From NCBI GenBank assembly GCA_043228905.1, contig JBHGNT010000006.1, positions 19,158,001-19,222,000 of the forward strand: a stretch of DNA of 64,000 nucleotides. The letters are read 5' to 3'. The notes below the pieces were generated by a model. That model saw only the letters and a program-made list of their open reading frames with translations. It did not search any database and was not told where the DNA came from. Below, in pieces: positions 22,489-30,898 of this stretch; within the stretch, counting starts at the first letter, position 1; each line of letters opens with the position of its first letter. Made by a program: the position numbers and the translations under genes. Origin of the DNA: Azolla caroliniana (Eukaryota; Polypodiophyta).

Positions 22489-22540
22489 GACCTTGTGCAA
22501 ACTAGTTTCGCTCTAGGTAGAGCTCATTAGTGCCAAGGTC
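22489..22540 (-). ncRNA. Hammerhead ribozyme motif (type I, minimal stem III), core G5 mutated
   Basis: Minus strand 5' to 3': stem I GACCUUG + GCA; core CUAAUGA; stem II GCUCU-ACCU-AGAGC (5 bp, 4-nt loop); GAA; stem III AC-UA-GU; cleavage-site U; stem I UGC, bulged A, CAAGGUC. Every helix closes and the invariant C3, U4, A6, G8, A9, G12, A13, A14 and the A15.1-U16.1 pair are present. The only departure from CUGANGA is A for G5, expected to abolish or greatly lower cleavage. Compact type I hammerheads of this size are known in Penelope-like elements, and it lies about 215 nt downstream of the RT stop, where they occur. Confidence 0.8.
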
Positions 22541-22754
22541 ATTTACAACAAGAGGGTAGGTTTATATAGGGGGAAGAGAGAGAGAGAGAGAGAGAGAGAG
22601 AATAGGAGTTTAATGATGGGAGAGAGGGAAACGGGGAATTGTGATAGGTAATGGATTGGTTAGTGAAAGTGGGTTAGAGGGGGGTTATATGTATGTATAT
22701 GATAAGTGATAGGTGGGGGTGGGTGTGGGGGTGGGATATAAAAGGCATATAGTA

Positions 22755-24617
22755 TTAAGTGGGAGTATTTATGGATTTATATTTAGTTTTGACGAGAAGG
22801 GAATGAATGGACTTAGACTTAGTCCAACATATGAAGGGTCGCAGTAGTTCGGATAGTTGGGGATGTGTGGCTAAATATGTGTGGAGGTTTTCTAGCATGT
22901 CGTGAATTCCTAATCTAGGGGTATCTTTCGTATACCTAAGTTTGAAGATGACAGGTATAAGGGTACTTTTAGGTTTTCTGCTAAATACTAGTGATTTCCT
23001 AACGCTAAATGGCACCTTTTTATAATTCTCTAATATAAAAGAAAGGGGATATCCTCTCTTAACTAATCTACTAAAAAATAGTTTTTTCATTCGAAGGAAA
23101 CCTAAGGGGGTACTTTCTCTAATTAGGTATCGTTTTAGTTCATTAATAATAAAATGACGTTTTAAGTGAAGGGGGTGAACTGACGAGAATGAGAGATATT
23201 GGTAGGCATTTTGGGGCTTTTGGTAGCAATTAAAGGAGAAATGTGAATTCTTTAGGTTAATCCATAAATCTAAGAACGGTAATCTAAAGGGAGAAGTGAT
23301 GATGGTAATTTTGATGCAATTATTAGTGGAGGTGTTATAAAACTGGAGGTAATTTTCTAATTCGGGTTTAGTACCTATCCATATCCCGAATGCATCATCT
23401 ATATATCTAGTGAAATAAAAAAGATTAGGGTGTGATGGTTGGGAGTTCTCTAAGTGAGCTAAGAATAGGCATGCATAAACTACAGAAAAATTACTACCCA
23501 TGGTTGTACCCTTGACTTTTTGATAGATCATGTCATCAAAGGATAGAAAGTGATATTCTAACGTGAGTGCGCTAAGTGTATAGATAAGGTTAGTTTTAGA
23601 AGATGAAAAATGTGGGGTAATCATTTTTCGTAAAGCTTGGAGTCCTAACCTAGGGGGTATGTTGGGATATAAAGATTCAACATCAAAGGTGAAGATAAAG
23701 CTATTAGGGGGTGGGTTGAGATGTTCTAAAGTCTGGACAAGGGAATGTGAGTCTTTCAAATATTGTTTTTGAAGGAGAAGGATAGGCATGAGTTGGTGGT
23801 GAAGCCATTTTGATGTTTGTTCAAAAAGGGAGTTATTGTATGAGCAAATAGGTCTAAAACCTATTGGGTTTTTATGGAGTTTTGGGAGGAAATAGATATT
23901 GCATACTTTGTACCCTTTTGAGGGTTTATGTAGTATGTAATTGGCTTCTATGTTGGATAGGGTACCAAGATGGTTATTAACAATGCTTTTCAATCTATAG
24001 GATAATTCCTCAAGTGGATAGTGGGAGACTTTTTTATATGTATTAGTATCAGAAAGGTGTTCTATAGCTTTGTTATAGTACGTGTCCTTATCAAGAACAC
24101 ACACTCCAACATTCTTGTCAGCAGGTAGGATTATGATTTTGTTGTTTTTCTTAAGAGATTGTAAGGCTAGTGATAAGTGAGGTGCAATCCTAGTGGGTTT
24201 TAATTTGAGTGTATGAAGTGTGTCCCTAAAGATAGTTTGGTGTTTAGATATAATGTTTTCTAGGGGAGTGTACTTAGTAGTAGGTTGCCAACTAGGGTTA
24301 GGTAGCTTAAAGGGATTTTGGGGCAAATTATCCACATCTTTAAAAAAATGTTTAAGTCGAAGGGTCCTACTTAGGCTATCAAATTCTTTAAGTAGGGTAG
24401 GGGATGATGGTGGAGAAGATGGGAGGATGTGTTTCAAACCTAGGCTAAGGAGTTGTGTCTCATGTTTAGAGAGGGAATAATTAGAGTGGTTGTGGATCCT
24501 ACTAATTCTAGGTTTATTAAGGAAAGGTGTCCAAAATTTATTACGAGGTTTCCTACTATGGGTCTTTTTCACATATGGGGAGAAGGGAAAATTAGATGTA
24601 TGACGTCCTAACCACAT
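22755..24617 (-). CDS. Penelope-like reverse transcriptase
   Basis: 620 codons without a stop. Visible RT blocks: an N-terminal LSKHETQLLSLGLKHILPSS as in Penelope RTs; IIILPADKNVGVCVLD; YFLPKLHKNPIGFRPICS; FTFDVESLYPNIP (motif A); KVKGTTMGSNFSVVYA (motif B); FTRYIDDAFGIW (motif C, YIDD); LPFLDLWI; YQKPQNAYQYLSFSSVHP; and a thumb-like region with VKRGYPLSF. After LLVKTKYKS the protein ends where a GIY-YIG endonuclease with its Cys region would begin in EN-plus elements. The frame is open for another 24 codons upstream of the first ATG, preceded by TAG. EN-less Penelope elements in other eukaryotes are associated with chromosome ends (known for Athena and Coprina). Confidence 0.9.
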   Translation of the reverse strand: MWLGRHTSNFPFSPYVKKTHSRKPRNKFWTPFLNKPRISRIHNHSNYSLSKHETQLLSLGLKHILPSSPPSSPTLLKEFDSLSRTLRLKHFFKDVDNLPQNPFKLPNPSWQPTTKYTPLENIISKHQTIFRDTLHTLKLKPTRIAPHLSLALQSLKKNNKIIILPADKNVGVCVLDKDTYYNKAIEHLSDTNTYKKVSHYPLEELSYRLKSIVNNHLGTLSNIEANYILHKPSKGYKVCNIYFLPKLHKNPIGFRPICSYNNSLFEQTSKWLHHQLMPILLLQKQYLKDSHSLVQTLEHLNPPPNSFIFTFDVESLYPNIPPRLGLQALRKMITPHFSSSKTNLIYTLSALTLEYHFLSFDDMIYQKVKGTTMGSNFSVVYACLFLAHLENSQPSHPNLFYFTRYIDDAFGIWIGTKPELENYLQFYNTSTNNCIKITIITSPFRLPFLDLWINLKNSHFSFNCYQKPQNAYQYLSFSSVHPLHLKRHFIINELKRYLIRESTPLGFLRMKKLFFSRLVKRGYPLSFILENYKKVPFSVRKSLVFSRKPKSTLIPVIFKLRYTKDTPRLGIHDMLENLHTYLATHPQLSELLRPFICWTKSKSIHSLLVKTKYKSINTPT

Positions 24618-24721
24618 GAAAGTATCTAAAGTAGAAGTAGGTCTATCGAGAAGGTAAAAGAGACGTTTCGCGGGATGTATGGCTTGCCGAAACTATTTAC
24701 TATCCCGTTTGGCACGCCTAG

Positions 24722-25468
24722 CTACACGTTTTTTGTCCTAACATTATTACATGGGAAAGTTTGTCGTTTTGCGGGAAGGGGGCGATTATTGTGAGTACGG
24801 ATAGGTTGTTTTCTATGAGGGATTTCATATAAGTGTGGGGGAAATTTAGAGGGTGCGGTAGAATATTGAAATCTACTAGAAGTAGAAGGGGAGTTATGTG
24901 TAAAGAAGGGGGGGGTATGTGTAGGAAATGCATGAAAAGGGGGAGGGGTATAGTTTGGAAATAGGGAAACGTTGTGGGGGTTATTAGGGGGGAAATGCAT
25001 AGGGGCATGGTTAAAAAATGGGGGAGGGGTATGAGGGGGGTTTATAGAAAATAAAGGGGGGGCATGCATCAAATTTGTAGGAAGTAAGGAGGGGGGGGGA
25101 GGGGCATGATTAGGGTTAAACACATATGGGAAGTGAGAGGGTATGTTTGAAATTGTCTGCAAGGGTGGGCTGGGGAGGAGAGCAGGAGGAGGAGGGCCGA
25201 GAGGGAAAGATGGAAGGTCGTTCGTGCCATGGCTTGCATGATCTCCTGCACAACCGCCATGGGGATACACTTCTTGTCTTATGTTGGCACGTGTGCCGCT
25301 TCCATAAGATGTACGGCCTTCGCATTGGATGGACCTCCCATATCGGCCCGTAGGATAATTACCGCCACGGCTCATGTGGCCGCCGTTATGGTGTGACAAT
25401 CGTCCACCATCGCCGCACGTGTAGCCACTATCGAAGTAAGATCTTCGCTCTCTGTTGTATCCTTCCAA
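24722..25468 (-). CDS. Proline-rich ORF of the Penelope-like element, function unknown
   Basis: 248 codons from the first ATG. The frame is open about 25 codons further upstream (SHEPIHHHHTSPEFELEGYN...), where a frameshift joins it to another open frame reaching about 25700. The first third is Gly/Arg/Ser/Tyr-rich (SGYTCGDGGRLSHHNGGHMS). The rest is strongly Pro-rich with PPPP, HAPP and HTPPPFF repeats, ending in a basic tail with KRQTFPCNNVRTKNV. No known domain is recognised. It lies between ORF1 and the RT in the same orientation and could be part of ORF1 after a frameshift. The composition suggests a disordered RNA- or protein-binding region. Confidence 0.55.
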   Translation of the reverse strand: MEGYNRERRSYFDSGYTCGDGGRLSHHNGGHMSRGGNYPTGRYGRSIQCEGRTSYGSGTRANIRQEVYPHGGCAGDHASHGTNDLPSFPLGPPPPALLPSPPLQTISNIPSHFPYVFNPNHAPPPPSLLPTNLMHAPPLFSINPPHTPPPFFNHAPMHFPPNNPHNVSLFPNYTPPPFHAFPTHTPPFFTHNSPSTSSRFQYSTAPSKFPPHLYEIPHRKQPIRTHNNRPLPAKRQTFPCNNVRTKNV

Positions 25469-25736
25469 TTCAAATTCCGGCGAGGTATGGTGGTGATGTA
25501 TAGGCTCGTGTGAGGCTGAAATATATTGGTTTGAATTTCATTCGATGTTGGACAGATGCCCTCGGTGGGTATGTCGCTTCCGCCGCGCATGAGGGAACCG
25601 TGTGCCCTATATGGTTAGTTGGGTTGTAGATAGGATTAAAGAAAGGGCGATTAGGGTTATAAAGTAAGACTCGTGGGCCATAATGGTTTTGATGAGGATT
25701 TCTACTTACTTGATTATTTGTTATGTTGCAGATGTA

Positions 25737-26756
25737 TTACGGGAGGAGGTTCCGGTGGTTCAACGATCGAGGATTTCTTTTTGCTGGAAAATTAGGGTTA
25801 GGGTTAGCAATAGGGTTAGATTTTTGAAAGGGATTAGGTTTTAGGTTCTTTGTAGAGGATTTTAGTTTGGGGTTGGGGTTAGAGTTAGAGTTAGCATTAG
25901 CTTTAGGGTTAGGTTTTTGAATGGGATCATTTGTAGAGGATTTCTTTGGTTTTTCACTCCCAATGTAATTTGGAATTGTAAAGGGACTGTTATAAACATT
26001 ATAATCTTCATTATCACTCATCTCTATGTCGATTTCTCTAACATTGTTGTGCATGCTACTCTCTGCTTTGTCTCTACCGATAGTGGCCTTCTTTCTAATA
26101 GCCGCGGTAATAGAATATGTAACTTCTACTTCATCACAAGATCTAAGTATTTCTGTGGCAAACTCTTGCTGCCAATGTGCCATTCTATCTTGGAATGAAT
26201 CAGGACCTACTAGTGATGTTACTTCTTGTATGAATGGGGGTTCTTGCATTGTTTCCATTATTTTTACTATGTCGGTACGAACTTGATTAGGAAAATCATC
26301 TATGGCTTTGGTTAATGCGTGGACTAATAAGTCTAAATGCCTAATATAGCATGTTGTAAGATCCTTGCGATATTGTGTTGTGAGGGCTAGAAATTCTGTT
26401 CGCAAGCTCGAATTGATCTCCTCATGACCTATTGTTAATTTCGGTGGGTGAACCCTAAGATTATGAGGGGTGATGTCATGTGAGTTTAGATAAGAGATAT
26501 GCGTATACGTATTCTTAGCTTCTTGTGTGCGCCTATAAAGATGTTTAAATTCAGATGCCACTTTACGCTTATAGTCGTCAAAGTGGTGTGAGGACATATA
26601 TGAGTCGGAGGAATTTACCTTTTCATTACTAGGATTAGAGTTGAGGAAAGTTGGGGATAATGTAGGGGCGCGTTGTCGTTTATTAGAACGTTTGTTGGCG
26701 CTTCTAGGTTTTGTTGGTGTCGGTGTAGTTGATGCCATCGCTGCAAAAGTCATCAT
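25737..26756 (-). CDS. ORF1 of the Penelope-like element, function unknown
   Basis: 339 codons if started at the ATG at 26756; MASTTPTPTKPRSANKRSNK at 26738 is another plausible start. Basic N-terminus (KRSNKRQR). The middle (about residues 60-215) is rich in charged and leucine residues and could form helices (RKVASEFKHLYRRTQEAKN, RHLDLLVHALTKAIDDF). An acidic patch (EIDIEMSDNEDYN) follows, then a low-complexity tail of Asn-Pro repeats (KPNPKANANSNSNPNPK). Its DNA on the plus strand is TTAGGG-like. No homologous domain is recognised; an ORF1-like nucleic-acid-binding or chaperone role is a guess from position only. Confidence 0.55.
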   Translation of the reverse strand: MMTFAAMASTTPTPTKPRSANKRSNKRQRAPTLSPTFLNSNPSNEKVNSSDSYMSSHHFDDYKRKVASEFKHLYRRTQEAKNTYTHISYLNSHDITPHNLRVHPPKLTIGHEEINSSLRTEFLALTTQYRKDLTTCYIRHLDLLVHALTKAIDDFPNQVRTDIVKIMETMQEPPFIQEVTSLVGPDSFQDRMAHWQQEFATEILRSCDEVEVTYSITAAIRKKATIGRDKAESSMHNNVREIDIEMSDNEDYNVYNSPFTIPNYIGSEKPKKSSTNDPIQKPNPKANANSNSNPNPKLKSSTKNLKPNPFQKSNPIANPNPNFPAKRNPRSLNHRNLLP

Positions 26757-27015
26757 ATGTTGTGGAGTTTTTAGAATGTTCAAGTTCTAGAGGGTTCTAG
26801 AATATTCTCCAAAATATTCTCTAGAATATTCTAATGCATGTACTTCAACTCAAAATATAAATACTTGTAACCTCCTCGGTCCCTTTCAAGGGATTCAACA
26901 CCAGTCATTGACGCATGAATATAGTGTTCTCATTTCGCCTCATTTTGTCTCATTGATCTTCATTTCTATCTTCATACTCTTGTGTCTTTCCCAGCTTCTT
27001 GGTGCGTTCGTGACA
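26757..27015 (+). repeat. Right LTR, distal fragment
   Basis: Continues the LTR from ATGTTGT with the HSE-like cluster, TATAAATA and the GTGACA end (27015). It is followed by the GAGGG target duplication. Close to 20736-21000 with a short deletion and scattered changes. Confidence 0.85.
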
Positions 27016-27020
27016 GAGGG

Positions 27021-28259
27021 GGAGAGAGCAAAAGGAAGGTGAACAAACTATTAAAGACAAAAGTAAAAACGGAATTACAAGAGCTTACTAGTTGGCGCAA
27101 GGACGCGATTGTCAAACGCAAAAGAGTGAATATCATTAACTAGTGTTGTTCACCTTGAATTCATTCAAGGTGAACTCAAATCTTTATACTAAGCGGCGTG
27201 CATGCCTATTGCATGCATGTGATACAATAGAGCATGTATGTACACATGCATGTGCCAAGTGTATATAATACAAGGGAGCAAACATGCACATGATCGTATA
27301 CTGGATATGTTGGTTAACACATAACACTCGATTATAATGCAAGATGTCAAGAGTTAGAATCTTGACATAACCACTGTCATGTCCGTGACAATATCGCTCT
27401 TTCACTTTGAGTTCACCAAATAACGTCGCCAAGTTACATGCATTCGTGTGCTACTTGAGCGGGACCACCAGGGACTTGAACTAGAGAGGATGGATGATTC
27501 GAAGGCTCGTCAGTGTTGAATGATTGTCAAAGTGGAAAGATTGCCGAACTCGAAGGCTCTATAGAGTCGAAGGTAGTAGCAATTCGAACAGTGAGTTATG
27601 TTAATTAATCTAAAGAAACATGAGATTATGAATATATTTTACAATACTAAGTCTAGATTTTCCTTTATATAAGCTAAAACATTTCATTATGAAAAAAATT
27701 CCCTTTATAAAATAGGGTTTACAAGATGTTGGAGTTTTTTATTACAATAATGATAATTTTTCAGGAATTAAACATGAACTAAGAACCCTAAATCTTAATG
27801 AAGAAGATGAAAAATTAAACCCTAAAACAATAAGTATCATGTGGAGAATAAGAAGAAGATAAAGACAAAAAGAATAAGAGTGAAGCTTCTGGGAGAAAAT
27901 CCTCGAGTTTCGATGTAAACTCCCAACAATCAATGGCCGCGTTGCCTCTTGTTGATAACGGTTTTACACGCCCTCTTGATTTGCTACCTTCGCTTCCTAA
28001 TCCAACAAAGTTTTTACATCTCTTTCTCTCTCTCCCCCCTTTATTTGAATTCTCTTCACCCTTTTATAAGATTAAGGAGGCTTTCTTCTCAAATAAAAGT
28101 ATGTGCTTTTTTAATTTTATTGCACGTCATGCTTTTTCTTTCCTAAATTAACAATAAAGTCACAAAATGTCTTCACACCATCAATTTATCAATCAACCTT
28201 TTAAATAATCCTAGGTTAACTAAAATTCTCCAATTGAACATCCCACATCACAACAACGA
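27021..28259. other. Intergenic, no gene recognised
   Basis: AT-rich and without a supported coding region. It should include the upstream side of the gypsy Gag relic at 20567, but no LTR is recognised. It contains a perfect 12-bp hairpin (27148-27175), CATGCA-type RY repeats (about 27203-27290) and a tRNA-like stretch (27309-27370). Confidence 0.5.
27148..27175. repeat. Perfect 12-bp inverted repeat with 4-nt loop
   Basis: GTTCACCTTGAA, loop TTCA, TTCAAGGTGAAC. No T-run follows to suggest a terminator. The role is unknown. Confidence 0.7.
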
Positions 28260-28830
28260 GAAACTCAAATATCTAGTGATCGAATATCCAAATGAGTTAT
28301 AATGGTCATTGGTGTAATCAAAATGTGAATGTATTGTTCGTCAAATTTTATTACTATGGTTGAGAACATATATGTCAACATAATTATTTATACACAACCC
28401 AATCGTAAAAATAAATGCTCTTGAAGATTTTCTCATCTTGAGCAGATTGACTACACAAGACACTCATGTATCTAATGACTAAATATCTAAATGAGTTATA
28501 GTGTTCATTAGTGTAATCATAATGTGAACGTGTTGTTTGTCAATTTTTATTATTATGGTCGAGAACATATATGTCGACATAATTATTTATACACGACCCA
28601 ATCATAAAAATAAATGCCCTCGACAATTTTCTCATCTTGAGCAATTTGACTACACAAGAAACTTATATATATATCGATTGAATATCCAAATGAGTTAAAG
28701 TGTTCATTGTTGTAATCCTAATGTGAACGTGTTGTTCGTAAAATCTTATTATTATGGTTGTGAATATATATGTCGATATAATTATTTATACGTGACCCAA
28801 TCGTAAAAAATAAATTCCCTCAACGATGGG
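28260..28830 (+). repeat. Three tandem copies of a ~198-bp unit
   Basis: AAATGAGTTA recurs at 28291, 28489 and 28688 (spacing 198 and 199), followed each time by 'tgttcatt.gtgtaatc', 'tatatgtcgacataattatttatac' and 'aaaataaatgccctcgacgattttctc' variants. It resembles a short satellite array. No coding potential. Confidence 0.85.
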
Positions 28831-29099
28831 GTTGTGTCACGTGTGTTACAATAATACAAAGTTTGCGTCCATATTTTGTTTTTTTATTTATTTTTGTTGA
28901 AAATATAGATGCATATCCATAATCTATATATATATCATAAAAGATAAATAGATATAGATAAAAATAAGCACATTCGGGAGACAAAATAAAATGCAAAACA
29001 CCCCCATGGCTAAACATAGAGCCATGAAATTTTTTTGTTTGGTTTTATTGATTCATTTTTAGAAATGTTTCCGCTAGTGTGGACACGACGATGACGGAT

Positions 29100-29851
29100 T
29101 TGTCACCGCTTGTTGCAGTGATGACATGGATGCCCTAGAATGCCGAGCACACCGACTCCCTCATTCATGAAAAGAAACGTTAACCGAAGAGAAAAAGAAG
29201 TCTTAACATAATTGAAAGAAGAAGAAGAAGAAAAGAAACGGAGAACACCGAAGTTCTCGAGTTGTTTTTCCTGGATCAAGAAAACACGCTCCGATAATTG
29301 CACTAGGATTAAGGAACACATAAAAAAACATGGCAACACAAGAAAATGTTAACCACAATCTTATACCAACCATGAGAATCTCAAATTAACGTTAAATTGA
29401 ATTAAGGAGAAACATAAGGAAGAGAGGGTGCTAGACTACCTAACCACCCCCTAACGAAGGTGAGACAGATCTAAATCACCTATCGGTGTCCCATACCACT
29501 GAGTATGAACATTGACCGTACCTTGGGTTTGAAGAAGGAGGTACACGTGTTTGAAGTTAGAGCTTTGCCACACTGTAAGAGTCCACACTGTAAGAGTCTT
29601 TAGTAAATAATAAAGATGACCACCCTGATGAAGGTAACTAGCCTTCTTGCACAAGTTCAAACACTAAGCCTTTGGTATATTTCTCACTTGCTTGCTTTCT
29701 TTTTTATAATTGGCCAAATGATGAAACACTCTAAAGTTATCTCACACAATAGGATTGAGATAACTCAATCCTCACCCTTCATTCCTTATCAATTAGCCCA
29801 CACCTAGGTCCGAGGTTAGAGAACTATGATTATAGTTACGCTTGTAACAAT
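29100..29851 (-). repeat. Diverged LTR and leader remnant of the left-hand gypsy family
   Basis: Shares order and wording with 8090-8660: 'ccgaagttc..gttg....ctggatcaag', 'gagggtg....ccaccc', 'cggtgtcccataccac', 'cgtacct', and a terminal 'gtaaca' (minus-strand TGTTAC start at about 29851). Similarity is patchy, so boundaries are approximate. No Gag follows to the left. Confidence 0.5.
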
Positions 29852-30335
29852 TCCATTAAGAGGTTTGGTTTATTCATGTTTCTCCTCATGATCAATAGTT
29901 TTGTAACTTGATCAATGTAGCAATGTGATGTTTTCTAATACATCATGCGGGGAACACTATTGTATATGCAACGTGGTTTACTACACAACTTCAATGTGTG
30001 TCCAATTTTGTTCATAAGGAAATAAATATTGTGTGCGTAGTATAATAAGCTCATTGTGCCAATAAACATGGATTCACCACAACGTTATGCGTGCATGTAT
30101 TAGTTGGCATTATAAAGAATCCAACCTTCATGTCACTATGCTTGAAATATATGCAAGCAAACATTTAGGATGGAAGCGAGTAGAGTTAGCTTTTAAACGT
30201 TTTGCTCGTAGGAAAGGTCATAGAGGCGAAGCTTAGCACGTTGTCTTTCGATTCAATGTCGTTGGGCCATGGCTATATGGAATAATAGACAACATCACAT
30301 GGAGTCATCTGAACGGGTCAAATGAAGTCGGTATA
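29852..30335. other. Intergenic upstream of the RSZ gene
   Basis: No gene, repeat or transposon feature is recognised. It probably includes distal promoter sequence of the gene starting at 30899. Confidence 0.4.
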
Positions 30336-30789
30336 AAACCCTAGCGGGAACGTGGCAAAAGAGTAGGGTTTTTTTAGATGCCACATTTGAAGAGTAAGGA
30401 GGGAGGAATGCTTTCGTCGCCCCCACGCGTGTGAACTTTGTCGTCGATGCGAGACCTACGAAACCCTAGGAGCCGGGGCGCGTGTGCCATGAAAGCAAGA
30501 AAAAGCAAGAAAAATCAGAAAAGGCAAGAAAAAGCAAGAAAAAGCAAGAAAAAGCAGAAAAAGCAAGGAAAAGCAGAAAAGGCAGAAAAAGCAAGAAAAA
30601 GCAGAAAAAGCAAAAAAGCAAGGAAAAGCAAAAAAAGCAGGAAAAAGCAGAAGATGCGCGTTTCAAAAATCCATGTGTAATGTGGAGAGGCCCCTTTCAT
30701 CGCATTCTCTTCTTCTTCTTCTTCTTCTTCTTCTTCTTCCTCCGTCTTTTTCTTTTTTTTTGCCGCCTCTGCTTTTCCCTCAAACCCTA
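30336..30789 (+). promoter_or_regulatory. RSZ promoter and 5' UTR with three telo-boxes
   Basis: AAACCCTA occurs at 30336-30343, 30461-30468 and 30782-30789. This telo-box is common in promoters of plant genes for translation and RNA processing (known). Between them lie a purine minisatellite (30497-30655) and a CTT run (about 30706-30740), the latter typical of plant 5' UTRs. The transcription start is not determined. Confidence 0.5.
30497..30655 (+). repeat. GCAAGAAAAA-type minisatellite
   Basis: About 16 imperfect 9-10 bp units (AGCAAGAAAA, AGCAGAAAA) give spurious Lys-rich and Phe-rich open frames on the two strands. It is 240 bp upstream of the RSZ start codon. Confidence 0.85.
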
Positions 30790-30898
30790 ATCGAAGACGC
30801 AGACACTCGCAGAGAACCGGGAAAGAGCCCTCCCTCCCTTCTACACAGAAGCTAACCCCAGATTTCTTGCATTTTTTGGTCGTTTTTTTTAAGGATCC

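Larger units (their letters stand above)
22268..26756 (-). mobile_element. Penelope-like retroelement without GIY-YIG endonuclease
   Basis: A 4.5-kb minus-strand insertion interrupts the right LTR of the non-coding element. Flanks ATGTTCT (22261-22267) and ATGTTGT (26757-26763) look like a 7-bp target duplication with one mismatch. In coding order it holds ORF1 (25737-26756), a proline-rich ORF (24722-25468), a 620-codon Penelope-type RT (22755-24617) and a 3' region with a hammerhead ribozyme fold (22489-22540). No GIY-YIG domain follows the RT. The first ATG of ORF1 coincides with the 5' junction, so the copy may be 5'-truncated and no upstream pseudo-LTR is present. Confidence 0.85.
20597..27015 (+). 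mobile_element. Non-coding LTR retroelement with heat-shock-like LTRs, carrying a nested Penelope-like element
   Basis: The left LTR is 20597-21000 (TGTCAC...GTGACA). The right LTR starts at 22127 after a purine tract (AAAGGGGAGGA) and is split by another insertion into 22127-22267 and 26757-27015. The outer target duplication GAGGG (20592-20596 and 27016-27020) is perfect. Without the nested insertion the element is about 1.9 kb, with a 1.1-kb internal region that has no protein domain but a degenerate tandem repeat. No TGG primer site is seen directly after the left LTR. It looks like a non-autonomous (LARD or TRIM-like) element. Confidence 0.85.

Noticed and set aside
28260-28830. CRISPR-like direct repeats
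   Set aside because: Period and structure are those of a plant satellite; a nuclear plant genome has no CRISPR arrays.
30438-30790. Lys-rich and Phe-rich open frames upstream of the RSZ gene
   Set aside because: They are translations of the purine minisatellite and the CTT run and have no independent support.
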